DNA of 64,000 bases from Ooceraea biroi (lineage: Eukaryota; Arthropoda; Insecta; Hymenoptera; Formicidae), in the NCBI RefSeq assembly GCF_003672135.1, contig NC_039511.1:13666464-13730463 (forward strand), read 5' to 3'. The notes under the pieces were generated by a model, which was not told the DNA's origin, did no database searches, and saw only the letters and a program-made list of their open reading frames with translations. Below are positions 22,719-34,500 of the stretch, one piece after another. Each line of letters opens with the position of its first letter. Position 1 is the first letter of the stretch. A program made the translations under genes and the position numbers.

Positions 22719-25700
22719 TAATATAATACGGATATGGATACGATGAAACTGCGATGAGTCGAGGCGCCGCGCGCTTAACAAATTTATGTGAATGATTAAC
22801 GCGGAAAAATTATGCTTCTGTCAGAGAGCGCGCGTCTTTCCACAAGGATATAAATTGAAAATAAGTCATAGTCTTGCAGAAATGCCAACTTTTAACAATT
22901 TTAATCTTTAATCTATCGTCGTTTTCCAGATTCATACGTATAATGTTTATTGACTTTATTGACATTAGTAGTCCGTGTGTCAGCGTTTGAAATATCTACC
23001 TGAGGTACAAAGTTTAGTTCTATCTTATTAGAAGAAGCTTCTTTTAAATTTCTGTGATCTTCTTGAGAGAGCTTTGTTGCTCAGATAACATCTTCAGTTA
23101 AGCGCGAAGCGATAGATAACATTTTTCAGTAAGACCTTTCCGCGAATTTTGTGATGTATCAGCGGTTGGACAAGAGTCGATCATACTGGAATAATAATCG
23201 ATCTGTCATGCATTTTCCGTTGATGAATTTTGTTGACTGCGCATTCCAACGAATACCCATTCGAGCAGAAGTAAATTTGTCCGACTACACTTTGCTAACG
23301 TGAGAAAGGTTATCTGCAGTACGTTCGTCGTTATCAAAGTTGATAATGTGCCGAGTGACTCAGCGAGATGGGTTCAAGTACAGATTCGGGTGATCTTCAC
23401 CTCGAGCGCCCTTACGATATTACGAGTGATTCGAGAATCCTTCATTTTAACTTGGTGAACTAATCGTCTTTTTGTTTTAAGTGGTAATATAATTTTTAAT
23501 TGAATTATTTTTAAATGCAGTGATTTTGTCGTTTTTTTTCGCTATGTATATAACATTGATTGCGTCATGATTATTTCATATTATTTGTACTATCATAAAG
23601 ATGACTAAGAAAAAAATCGAAAGTTATAATTTTTAATTGTTTAGTGCTGTTTTTCTCTCTTATTTCGCCGAATAATTAAAATATAAATAATAAATATAAA
23701 TATGAAGTCTGGGCTCGATTAAAAACGTTAGGAAATTGTAAAATGTTTCGGTATTTTCGATAACGTAATCCTCTTTTCATGTATTGAAAATACATGACTT
23801 GGTTACGAAATGAAACCTTGAAATTCAAAAAGTATTAATGGGAATGACAGAGGACGCAAGGAGGACGGAAGGTTGTTCTTAAATCAACTTTGTGTATTGC
23901 TTGCGTAATGTTATTTGCGACGAAACTCGCCAAACAAGATTTCCGACAATAACGAAACCGAATGTTTCGCTAACTACTCCACTTCTGTTCTCGCTTAGTA
24001 GGTACCTATCGCACCACATTCTTGCTTGTTTTCACTTTCTACTTTACCACCTGCATTCTGTGGCTCTCAAATGATCTATCTCAGATTTCAACGAGGTTCC
24101 TTTATTTCGCTTCATGTCGTAATTCATTCTGTTGCCCTCTTCCGTAATACAAAATTGTTCCCTTGACGCCACTGAATTTTATTTGACTTTCCTCGGCGCG
24201 TGTTAACGTGTATAGACCTAGACCCGTGTGTAGATACACGTATTATGTCAGCATTATGTATAGATACTTGCCGGCTGATGTTCGATCTTTTCGGCCAGAA
24301 ATCACGTCGAAGGTCGGGTGGCCGTCGAACACGACGTTATGTTTTAAAACGGTCTAACGCCTTCGACCTCTTCGTCCTTGCGACAATTTTAGTTTCCGAA
24401 GAGTCAAAATTCCTCGACTGTGGTGGTGAGGGTGGCGTGATTACTTGTACGGCTAGTTCAACACTACTCGCGTTGCAAGCTAGTCGTGTGAGAACTCGCT
24501 CAAAATTAGTGGCGTGTCAAGCAGGAAGCAAATTGCCTTGGAGACAAGGTGCCTTGACAGAAATCGCTCCTACTTTTCGGCGTGCTTGCCTTCCGCAATT
24601 CCGTGCCGGTGATTCATGCGTACGCCCGTAAAAAGTTAGTCTTTCAAGATACTTTTCAGAATCTCGAGATGACATCTCCGCGGGCAAGTTTTTGCAGCTT
24701 TTTTGGGGAACTCGTAATTCCCCTTGTCATGGCCCTTTCCAACATCTAAGAAGCCTTGAAGGATTTGAGGACGCCTAGAAGACCAGCGCAAGTGCCGATG
24801 CACTTCGAAATTCAGATTGACAGTTTGCTCTCGTTGACGACTTTGCGATAGAAAATAGTGACGGCGACAACGGCGACGATGACGTCACAAGGACGACAGT
24901 GCATCGGTATTATATCGTCACGCGTGTGCGCAGCGTGTTGCTACGTGCACACGTGCACGTATCTCCGTCTCGCGGATTTGTCGCAATGTCTCGTATCGCT
25001 CGGAGGCAAAGTTGTGCGGTGCGACGCGCGCCCGAGCTGTGTGAGATGGTGAGACGAGACGTGACGGGAGACGAGGAGGGGCCGGGCGAGACGGGGCGAG
25101 ACGAGGCGAGGCGAGGCGTGGCAACGCGACGCGTGGCGCGGCGGGACGAGGCGCGACGGGGCGGAGCGACGCGCTGTGGCCTTGTCCTTGGGCATAATCT
25201 TTCCTCGTTATCGGACGGCGTCGAGGCTGCGGTCGCATCGGACTGCGAACGATTAGCGCAGCTCCCGACCGTGCGTCAGCCTTCCTTTTACATTCGCGAA
25301 TAATAATGCGCTCGATATCGGCGATGTATCGAAATTTCCTTACACGATGACTTATGTATAAATATAATATAAATTATATAAATAGCACGTATTATTAATT
25401 TCGGAAAATAGATTCAAGAGATCGATCAGTTGCTTGAACTCGCAGCTAGCGTATCGCGATCTCTCGCTACGATTGTTCACTTTGGAGCGGCAGAAAGGAT
25501 TAATCGCGTACGTTTATTATCTCGTACGTATGCATGTAGGTTACCCTTCGGTCCAGACGTACGCAGAACCATTCTCCCGCGAAGAAAGATAATCCGAGCG
25601 CTTCTCGAGCCATGAGTCGTCATCTCGGATGAACGCTGCTGGTTATCAGTGATACCCCTCTGGTTCTAGGAAGCGAGGTTGCTATCGCTGACCTTGGTTA

Positions 25701-26019
25701 GCGAAATACTTCACGCGGCGACACGTGTGCGGCGACGTACGAGCTGACGAAGCAGAAAGGTACTGCGAATAACCGATTGAGGACGCGACAGGAGAGGAGC
25801 CTGCGTCGCGCTACGTCGATTAAAACGATACGATCCGTGTTGGAACATACTGAATACCATGGAGGCATTTAGATGATTAGCTGTACGGATTAGGGTGTCG
25901 TAGATCGGATCTGGAGAGTAGCGCGATAGGAACAAAAATACATTCTTGCCTCATTTTTATCTTATCGTGCACGTGGACATCGTCATTAATTCGCCACTTC
26001 GACATAAAACTTGGAATAC
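22719..26019. other. Intergenic, no gene seen
   Basis: AT-rich to about 24180, then a GC-rich island (24200-25850). In 25040-25170 a degenerate GAGRCGRGGC pentamer-type repeat keeps several frames open on both strands, which explains the 134-, 106- and 84-codon ORFs there. The 143-codon plus-strand ORF 24200-24631 has no recognisable domain. Confidence 0.5.
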
Positions 26020-28351
26020 TTAAGGGGGGAGCCTGCTTTAGAACGCTGAAAATAAGGATATTTTACGAATTGTTTTTGGAGAAACTATACAGCGGATCAT
26101 TATAAAACTTTGATGCATTTATTAATACATGTTTAAAGATAAAAAAAATTATTGTTTGATTTGAATATGTCGCCTGTAGAGGTCGTCCTGGAGAAATCTT
26201 AGTGCAGCCGCGTCGCCGGCATTGCAAATTGGTCAGCATTCTCCTGCCTCCAAATTTCGTCTAAACTGAAAAATTGAAATATGTCTCGTTATTTATGAAT
26301 TCCCATCGTCGATGAACCAAAGAGAGAAGAAAAAAGTTGAAAAGTGCCAAAATGGTGGAGCTTACAACACAAAAGTACGATTTTTAGGCAAAGTTTTTGA
26401 ACTTTTCATGCAAAAATAATTGTTTAACTTAAGGGGGGAGCCTGCTTTAGAACGCTGAAAATAAGGATATTTTACGAATTGTTTTTGGAGAAACTATACA
26501 GCGGATCATTATAAAACTTTGATGCATTTATTAGTACATGTTTAAAGATAAAAAAAATTATTTTTTGATTTGAATATGTCGCTTGTAGAGGTCATCCTGA
26601 AGAAATCTTAGTGCAGCCGCGTCGCCGGCATTGCAAATTGGTGAGCATTCTCCTGCCTCCAAATTTCGTCTAAACTGAAAAATTGAAATGTGTTCTCGTT
26701 ATTTATGAATTCCCATCGTCGATGAACCAAAGAGAGAAGAAAAAAGTTGAAAAGTGCCAAAATGGTGGAGCTTACAACACAAAAGTACGATTTTTAGGCA
26801 AAGTTTTTGAACTTTTCATGCAAAAATAATTGTTTAACTTAAGGGGGGAGCCTGCTTTAGAACGCTGAAAATAAGGATATTTTACGAATTGTTTTTGGAG
26901 AAACTATACAGCGGATCATTATAAAACTTTGATGCATTTATTAGTACATGTTTAAAGATAAAAAAATTATTTTTTGATTTGAATATATCGCTTGTAGAGG
27001 TCGTCCTGGAGAAATCTTAGTGCAGCCGCGTCGCCGGCATTGCAAATTGGTGAGCATTCTCCTGCCTCCAAATTTCGTCTAAACTGAAAAATTGAAATGT
27101 GTTCTCGTTATTTATGAATTCCCATCGTCGACGAACCAAAGAGAGAAGAAAAAAGTTGAAAAGTGCCAAAATGGTGGAGCTTACAACACAAAAGTACGAT
27201 TTTTAGGCAAAGTTTTTGAACTTTTCATGCAAAAATAATTGTTTAACTTAAGGGGGGAGCCTGCTTTAGAACGCTGAAAATAAGGATATTTTACGAATTG
27301 TTTTTGGAGAAACTATACAGCGGATCATTATAAAACTTTGATGCATTTATTAGTACATGTTTAAAGATAAAAAAAATTATTTTTTGATTTGAATATGTCG
27401 CTTGTAGAGGTCATCCTGAAGAAATCTTAGTGCAGCCGCGTCGCCGGCATTGCAAATTGGTGAGCATTCTCCTGCCTCCAAATTTCGTCTAAACTGAAAA
27501 ATTGAAATGTGTTCTCGTTATTTATGAATTCCCATCGTCGACGAACCAAAGAGAGAAGAAAAAAGTTGAAAAGTGCCAAAATGGTGGAGCTTACAACACA
27601 AAAGTACGATTTTTAGGCAAAGTTTTTGAACTTTTCATGCAAAAATAATTGTTTAACTTAAGGGGGGAGCCTACTTTAGAACGCTGAAAATAAGGATATT
27701 TTACGAATTGTTTTTGGAGAAACTATACAGCGGATCATTATAAAACTTTGATGCATTTATTAGTACATGTTTAAAGATAAAAAAATTATTTTTTGATTTG
27801 AATATATCGCTTGTAGAGGTCGTCCTGGAGAAATCTTAGTGCAGCCGCGTCGCCGGCATTGCAAATTGGTGAGCATTCTCCTGCCTCCAAATTTCGTCTA
27901 AACTGAAAAATTGAAATATGTCTCGTTATTTATGAATTCCCATCGTCGATGAACCAAAGAGAGAAGAAAAAAGTTGAAAAGTGCCAAAATGGTGGAGCTT
28001 ACAACACAAAAGTACGATTTTTAGGCAAAGTTTTTGAACTTTTTCATGCAAAAATAATTGTTTAACTTAATGTTTTTATGAATATTAAAGGTTCATCGAC
28101 GATGGGAATTCATAAATAACGAGAAAATATTTCAATTTTTCAGTTTGGATGAAATTTGGAGGCAGGAGAATGCTCACCAATTTACAATGCCGGCTGCACT
28201 AAGATGCCTCCAGGACGACCTCTACAGGCGATATATTCAAATCAAAAAATAATTTTTTTTATCTTTAAACATGTACTAATAAATGCATCAAAGTTTTAAT
28301 TCGTAAAATTATATCTTATTTTCAACGTTCTAAAGCAGGCTCCCCCCTTAA
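26020..28351 (+). mobile_element. TTAA-bounded foldback element, five tandem units
   Basis: The element runs from TTAAGGGGGGAGCCTGC to the inverted GCAGGCTCCCCCCTTAA. The left arm (26020-26318, 299 bp) is the inverse of the right arm (28090-28351, 262 bp, with a few internal deletions). Between them, arm plus a 110-bp middle segment are repeated head to tail five times, with TTAA starting each unit at 26020, 26429, 26839, 27248 and 27658, and the array ending at the TTAA at 28067 (units of 409 or 410 bp). There is no ORF of note. TTAA boundaries recall piggyBac-type insertion, but no transposase supports this. A second copy lies inverted at 40695-43474. Confidence 0.88.
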
Positions 28352-30007
28352 AGGAGAAGAAATAGAGTAAACACGCGTACGAAGTCCAAGGTGGAAGGAA
28401 GAGCGAAGGAGGGAGAACAAAAGAGGATTCTGACACGCGCAAAAGCTGGCGTTTCCGAACGTGAATACGCCCGCCATATTATTATTAGCTGGATCGTTGG
28501 AAACGCGCAAGGTCAGCTTTCGCGTTTTCCTCTCTCTCCTCGCCTCTCCGCTATTGGAGCCGCTAATCCATCCGCCCTCTAATCATCGTCGAGACTTATA
28601 AAGATGAGTCTCTCTGTCGCAGATACGCTTTTTATAGACGTCAAGCAACGTCGATCGCAAACAACTGTTCGTACTCTTTTTCGCTCGAACACGTGTTTCT
28701 TCCACGTGCCCGTCGTCATGATGAGTGATTACTATTAAAAGATATTTTCTCTCAAAGTTGAACACGATTAGCGTTGTTTACTTATCGTCTGAGAATTATT
28801 CCGCTTATTTCTCACGTATCACGATAATTGAACAATTTCTTTGACGTTTACCGCTGCTTTCATGAAATATTATATTTATTATATATTTATTATATGTACA
28901 TATTTCACTCACAGGAAGACGCGGTTCTGATTCGTTTACTCTAGCCGAACGATAATTAGAGTAATTTAGGGTGAATATTTTGGAGACCTTGACGCTCCCA
29001 ATAGGGTTACGTAGCGTGACTTCCGGCACTTTCACGAGCGACTCGCCCCTCAAAGGGTTCATCGATGGCTCACCTCATACGCTTAGCCAACGTATTCGAC
29101 AGGATGGCCCACTTGTGCTTCGTGAGTCAATTTATTTGTCAATCAATATACTACAGTATGGTACTTGCTATAAGTAACCAGATGTTTTCTCAACTACTCT
29201 TAAAGAATGGATTTAATTATTTAATTAACAAGCGAAAAAGAATCGTTCAAGGGCTACACTACATTTTATATTCTCTGTTTCTGACGATCACTAATGGATA
29301 TAATTATTAATATAATTATGGTAATATTACAAATCAAGATATTTCGATGATCTCGTACGAGATGCAAGCACCATGCAGATCTGCATTGTTCTTTCAAGAC
29401 CTTGACAACATTATGACCAACAACAACGAGCATAAAAGATGAAATTTCCTGCCCTTCTCGCAAAATGACGCTTCTTCGCAATCCCGCAATTGTGCAATTA
29501 CGCAATTACTACGATCGGATACTGATCTTTTGCGGAAGAACTGGAGTTCCGTTACGATGCAACGAACTGTAGCCACGACTGAGTAACTGTAAAGGATTCC
29601 CAGCGTGCTAACCTGTTGCAACAGTCGCGTAGTTGCAGCAAGGACACAGGAGTATCTATCGATCATACGGAATATCTTTCGTGAACCTCCGTGCCTTCGA
29701 CATTTATACGAAAAAAAAACTTTGGCGTTTTTATTAACTCTTTGAAGCACAGAAGTTTATAACAAAAAACTGCCTAGTTGCACAGAAATTTTATTTGCAT
29801 AAAATGTGACAAAATAGTTTTATTTTAATTATTTGGAATACAAAATTAGAAAACCAAAATAAATTTCACTTATGTGAAATATTAAATAGGTGGGACAGAA
29901 TATAGACCTCTGTTTTTTTAGTAATTTCATGATTTAAAAATAATATAAATAACGTCCCACCGTGCACGTTCAAGCACTAAAAAAGTGGGACATTTTTCAT
30001 ACCACTA
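28352..30007. other. Intergenic, nothing seen
   Basis: Short ORFs of 60-118 codons without recognisable content. No RNA gene or repeat that I can support. Confidence 0.5.
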
Positions 30008-30252
30008 TCCCGTGCAGAAAATTGTTAGGGCCTAATATGAGGGTAAAGGCCCCTATAAGGAATAAATAGGGATGTCCTAAAAAGGGATGCCCTATCATTG
30101 CCACATCGTGGCCCGATTAGATATTATATTTTTTATTATTTCCTTATAAGGTCCCGAAAAAATATTTGTTACGTACCATTCTAGGGCCATATTAATATTG
30201 AGGAAAATTAATCGGGTCCTACTTAGGACCCTATAAATTGTTTTACACGGGA
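30008..30252. mobile_element. Foldback MITE of about 245 bp
   Basis: The left end TCCCGTGCAGAAAATTGTTA and the right end read inward (TCCCGTGTAAAACAATTTAT) form an imperfect inverted repeat. Internal GGGCCTAATATGAGGG and GGGTCCTAAGTAGGAC-like blocks continue the symmetry. Target duplication is unclear. It has no ORF and I do not assign a superfamily. Confidence 0.65.
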
Positions 30253-31217
30253 TGCTTCAAAATGTTACTCCACATGACCGCAATATCAGATCATTTTATA
30301 AAATTGTTTGCCTCGTAAATTCGAAAGGATTCCAATCGATCAATCGATTACCATAAACTCTCGACGTGTGCTCCGATCGATAAGGCTAAAAATATCAAAC
30401 GATAGCGCATTACGTCTGTGTCACGTGGAACGGCGAGGAATGAGAAGGAGGGGCGAGAGAGGAGACACCCGCGTTATGGAATAACAGAGAATCGAGTATC
30501 GGGCGGCATCGTAAGCTGGTATCGTCGTATCTAGGACTTCAGTTTGGTAATTGCGATACCCCAGCCGCGATACGCGACGACGACAGGTGATCGCGCATAT
30601 CGTGTGTCTTTATACATCCGTTATTCACGGCATAACACTGTTGCCTGCAGCTCTACTCGCGATAACCCACCAGAGTGCTTGGACATTCACGATGAACGCG
30701 CGCGAGACGCGGTCGGTCGATATCGATTCGCGATGTGGAGTCCTTGAGAAAAGGATTTTACCGCGTAACTGTTTAATCTGTGAATGGATAGCGCGCTAAT
30801 TATTGAAATTATGTATCGCTAACTGACCGGCGCGGTTTCAATCGGTTTCCGATAAACGAATCGTTGTTGTTGTTTGTTCGTTGATGATAATGCCACGCGG
30901 CATGCCGGATACGTACACTTCATATTAATCGTATTAATCGCCCGCAAGTTTCATCCAAGGACAATGCTCCGCCGTAAAACGAAAACGGCGTTACACAACT
31001 GACGTTACATTTCGCGTTTATTGCTTCGGGAGGCCGTGCTGCAATTTTATCGTTCTCCGTGACCAGTCGACCTCCTCGTTGCAAATTCTTTGCAATGAAC
31101 AAATCTGATATTCTATCTAAGGACGATCTTCACTGAAAGATCGCTTTTACCGAACAATCAAAAACAGAGGACGTTTTCTTAAAATATTTAAATAAAATGG
31201 AAAGATATTTGAAAGAT
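30253..31217. other. Intergenic, nothing seen
   Basis: A mildly GC-rich patch at about 30420-30760 with chance ORFs below 85 codons; no recognisable feature. Confidence 0.5.
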
Positions 31218-31560
31218 GTTGTAACATATATTTGTCCCGCTTTTTTTTAAATATAAATTGTAGCATGTAGTCGTTATTAAAAAAGACTAAAAAAAATGAA
31301 ACTAATATATGAGCCGCTCATTTGCCAAATCGATTAACTCCACAAAACAAAAAGTAGAAATTGATAAAATAATATACATTCTTTTTTAAAATTTAAATTC
31401 AAATACACATTGTAGAATATTAAGCCTAATTATTAGGAAAGTTTATTTTCAATATAAAAAGTTAAGCATTAATCAAGCGCTTTGGCACTAAAAGTTTAAA
31501 CAATTCAAAAAGTGGAGTTAATCACTTTGGCCTGTGAACGGCTCACATGTTACAATCCAA
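31218..31560. mobile_element. Outer MITE of a nested pair
   Basis: The left end GTTGTAACATATATTTGTCC and right end read inward (TTGGATTGTAACATG) match the family at 13392-13508. The middle carries TAGTCGTTATTAAAAAAGAC, also seen in that family. The copy is interrupted by another inverted-repeat element, so its right terminus lies beyond the insertion. Confidence 0.55.
31308..31546. mobile_element. Inner inverted-repeat element nested in the outer MITE
   Basis: The ends TGAGCCGCTCATTTGCCAAA (left) and TGAGCCGTTCACAGGCCAAA (right, read inward) continue into a shared GATTAACTCCAC block. The inverted repeat is about 35 bp with some mismatches. It lies inside the outer element and hence is younger. 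It encodes nothing. Confidence 0.6.
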
Positions 31561-34500
31561 TATATAAGTAGCACTATGAGATTTTTAAGATCAAGATCTT
31601 TCAATATAAAAAATATAAAGCCACTACTTACCGCGCAATGATAGAAACTAGTATAAGTGTATCAGCATCGACGCTATTTCTGCACTCGCGTGTACATAGA
31701 GAAGTGTCAACGGCCTCGTCACTATTCAGCGCAAGTGCGTTTCGCTGGTCAGGCGCATTGGCGTCGACGTCGAGTAAAGGCAAAAGAGTGCCAGAGGTCG
31801 ATACTATGACGCCCAATTTTCTTCTCGTTCACGCAGTCGAGTTTGAGACCGTGTAAAATACAGAGAATGTTGCCGGTAAATGTAACAAACGAGATTTCTT
31901 GTTTGCTAAATCTATCTGCTATATCATTTAATTAAATAAGTTCCTTATGGAACAAAGAAATTATCTAGCATTTGTCCTTCCGGATAATGAGGATGTATGT
32001 ATACATAACTTTCTACAATGTGTGTATAATATATACGCAATGCACGAGACAAAGCGAAATGATTGTATTGAGGGCGTTGAACAAACTCGTTTTCGAGCGG
32101 CAGATCGTGTAATTATATACGTTCGTTGCGGTTCAACCAACAAATAGGTCCCGATGACGTGACGTCTTTAAATTATGTCACAATTAATCCCCGCATTCTT
32201 GCGTTTACTGAACCATATAATATATTCGAATATATAGCGAAACAAATTTACGCGCTCGAGATTATGAGAATAAAAATGGAAAAGATATACAAGGTTAAGC
32301 ACACTTGCTTCTATATGGCTTACAGGTTGAATATCTTGCTTAACTTTTATTATACGGGATAAGCGAGAGTAAAACTTCAGGAGTGCTGACAGAAAATAAA
32401 ATCTTATTATTCTGTAAAAATTTTGCTCTGATAAAATATCAGTTTTATCGTTTTATACAATATTCTCAGGATAAGAGAAAGTTTTGAAAGCAGATCGTTG
32501 ATGTGGATGTTAGTTTGCTTGATTAATGCCTTTTAAATATTTAGATATCTTGCATATCAGTTAAGCTTTATTTCGGGTAGGATTATTAATTATAAAAACA
32601 TCGTTGTTTATCGTAACTCGATCAATTGTATAAGATCTGTTACGTCTTCCTCAATCTTTATTTTCTTTACATGTAACATGAAAAATGTTGAGAGAAACTG
32701 ATGCGTCTTACAGTGATGCTTTCTCAGTCACGCAAGAAATGTAATAAAAAAGGATTGTATACGGGAACTAAGCAGATGTAGCGGTACACGAGGCAATAAA
32801 AATAGCAAATTTTGTTAGAAAGTGTATTAATTACGTTTTATTTTTATATTGTAAGCTTTATCATTGTAATTACAGATTTACATATACAGTTAATAATTTT
32901 ATTTTTCGAATGTTGGTAACGCGCAAAATTAATTGTCGCTGCTTATATTTTTATTTGTGTACTTATAATCGCAACTATTTGTGTCAATTTTTACTCTCTT
33001 TATTGGTCTTATATTGTCCGTTTAGTGCGTAAGAATTAAATGATTAAACTCGTACATATTAATTCCAGAATTCTAACGTAAGGGATGAATGTTTTCGCGA
33101 TTCTGTGAAGGTGGCATAATCGTTGAGCAGACTAGCACCGGTTGAAGCGGGCGCAAATGTGACCTAATGCGCACGGGGGCAGTCACCTCTACTCGCGTTG
33201 CTATATCGCTGCAATCGCAAGGGGTTCTATTTGTATCTCGTTACTTCCGAGCGGTCGTTCCGATGGCAACGAGCTCATCCCATTGGTGTGTTTCTTCTTA
33301 GAGTGAATAAGAAATGGCGTAATAAGGATTTAGTGCACATTAAATTTAATAGACCTAACGTCTAATGATGTGAAACTTGTGATAAGGATAATCTCGGTTT
33401 TGCTTCATTTTATTGTAAAAAGATTTTTTATCTTGTGAATGTTGTTTATGCAAAAGGCAACAAATAAATAATAAATATGAAAAATATTATACATCTCGAC
33501 ATAATCTCGACATAATTCTAATAATATTCTAATAAGTAGCGCTCTAATTCTTAGAAAATAATGTTGATATGATTGCGTTACTGGTTTTGAAACTTTATAC
33601 TGATACGACTGATTATTAAATTGATTCGCTTGCTCGTTCTCTCGTGGTTATCGTTTAACTTCTGATGCTCTATCCTTCAGGCCTTGACTGAGAGAACACG
33701 TGCAATTTCTTGAGCAAACGATCTATGGTTTTGTGAATTTCAAGCTAGAAATCCACTTTGCATTTATAGCTAATTACTATGATATTCAGTAGTTAGTGCC
33801 TTGTCTAGATGCGGATAGCAGACAAAGAAGCTTTTCTTTATGCAAATATTAATTCTTTTAATCGTTTTAGCGTTGTATTAAACACTGTATATATTATAAG
33901 AGAACGGGAATAATCAGACGAATGCATTTTGAACGCGTGGAAGCAAAAGCATAAAGGTACATGTTAGCGTGACGTTAACAATTTTTTGCACACTGTTTAA
34001 TTGAACTGGAGACTAGTAGGTACGCGGACATTTGCATTTGAAGAATGAGGTACTCGAATTTGGACAAGCCTGATTTTTTAATATCGATATTTGATGTATT
34101 AACATAATATGTAAATCTCGAAGCAATTGATCACAGATTTTCTGCATCTAGTAAATTATTGGGTATCCTGTATGAGGAGGGATTATCGGCATGGGAACTC
34201 GTTCCGAGATTGATATCGCACAACGAAAATGATGACCGTCTCCCACCAGATAAACTCTCTCTCCATGCAGACGTTCTCGAGGATGAAACACGGTTTATGC
34301 GTAGCAGTCGCCGGTTCAATGACCGACACGGTTTCGCTCGCGTTCGCGCGCCATGCCGTACGTGCATACGTACGTACGTAGCTTTACTCGACCGGCGAAA
34401 GGTAAAGCGTAAAGACCCCGGACTGGCGAGCATTTCGGGAGGATGACGAAAATATACCAGTTAAGGAGCACGGTCAATGACCGACTCGGTTCTTCCCCCG

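Noticed and set aside
24899..25303. Overlapping ORFs of 84-134 codons on both strands
   Set aside because: They arise from a degenerate GAGRC-type repeat; the translations are low-complexity Arg/Ala/Pro strings.
26020..28351. CRISPR-like array
   Set aside because: The units are about 410 bp, contiguous, without unique spacers, and in a eukaryotic genome; they belong to a foldback transposable element.
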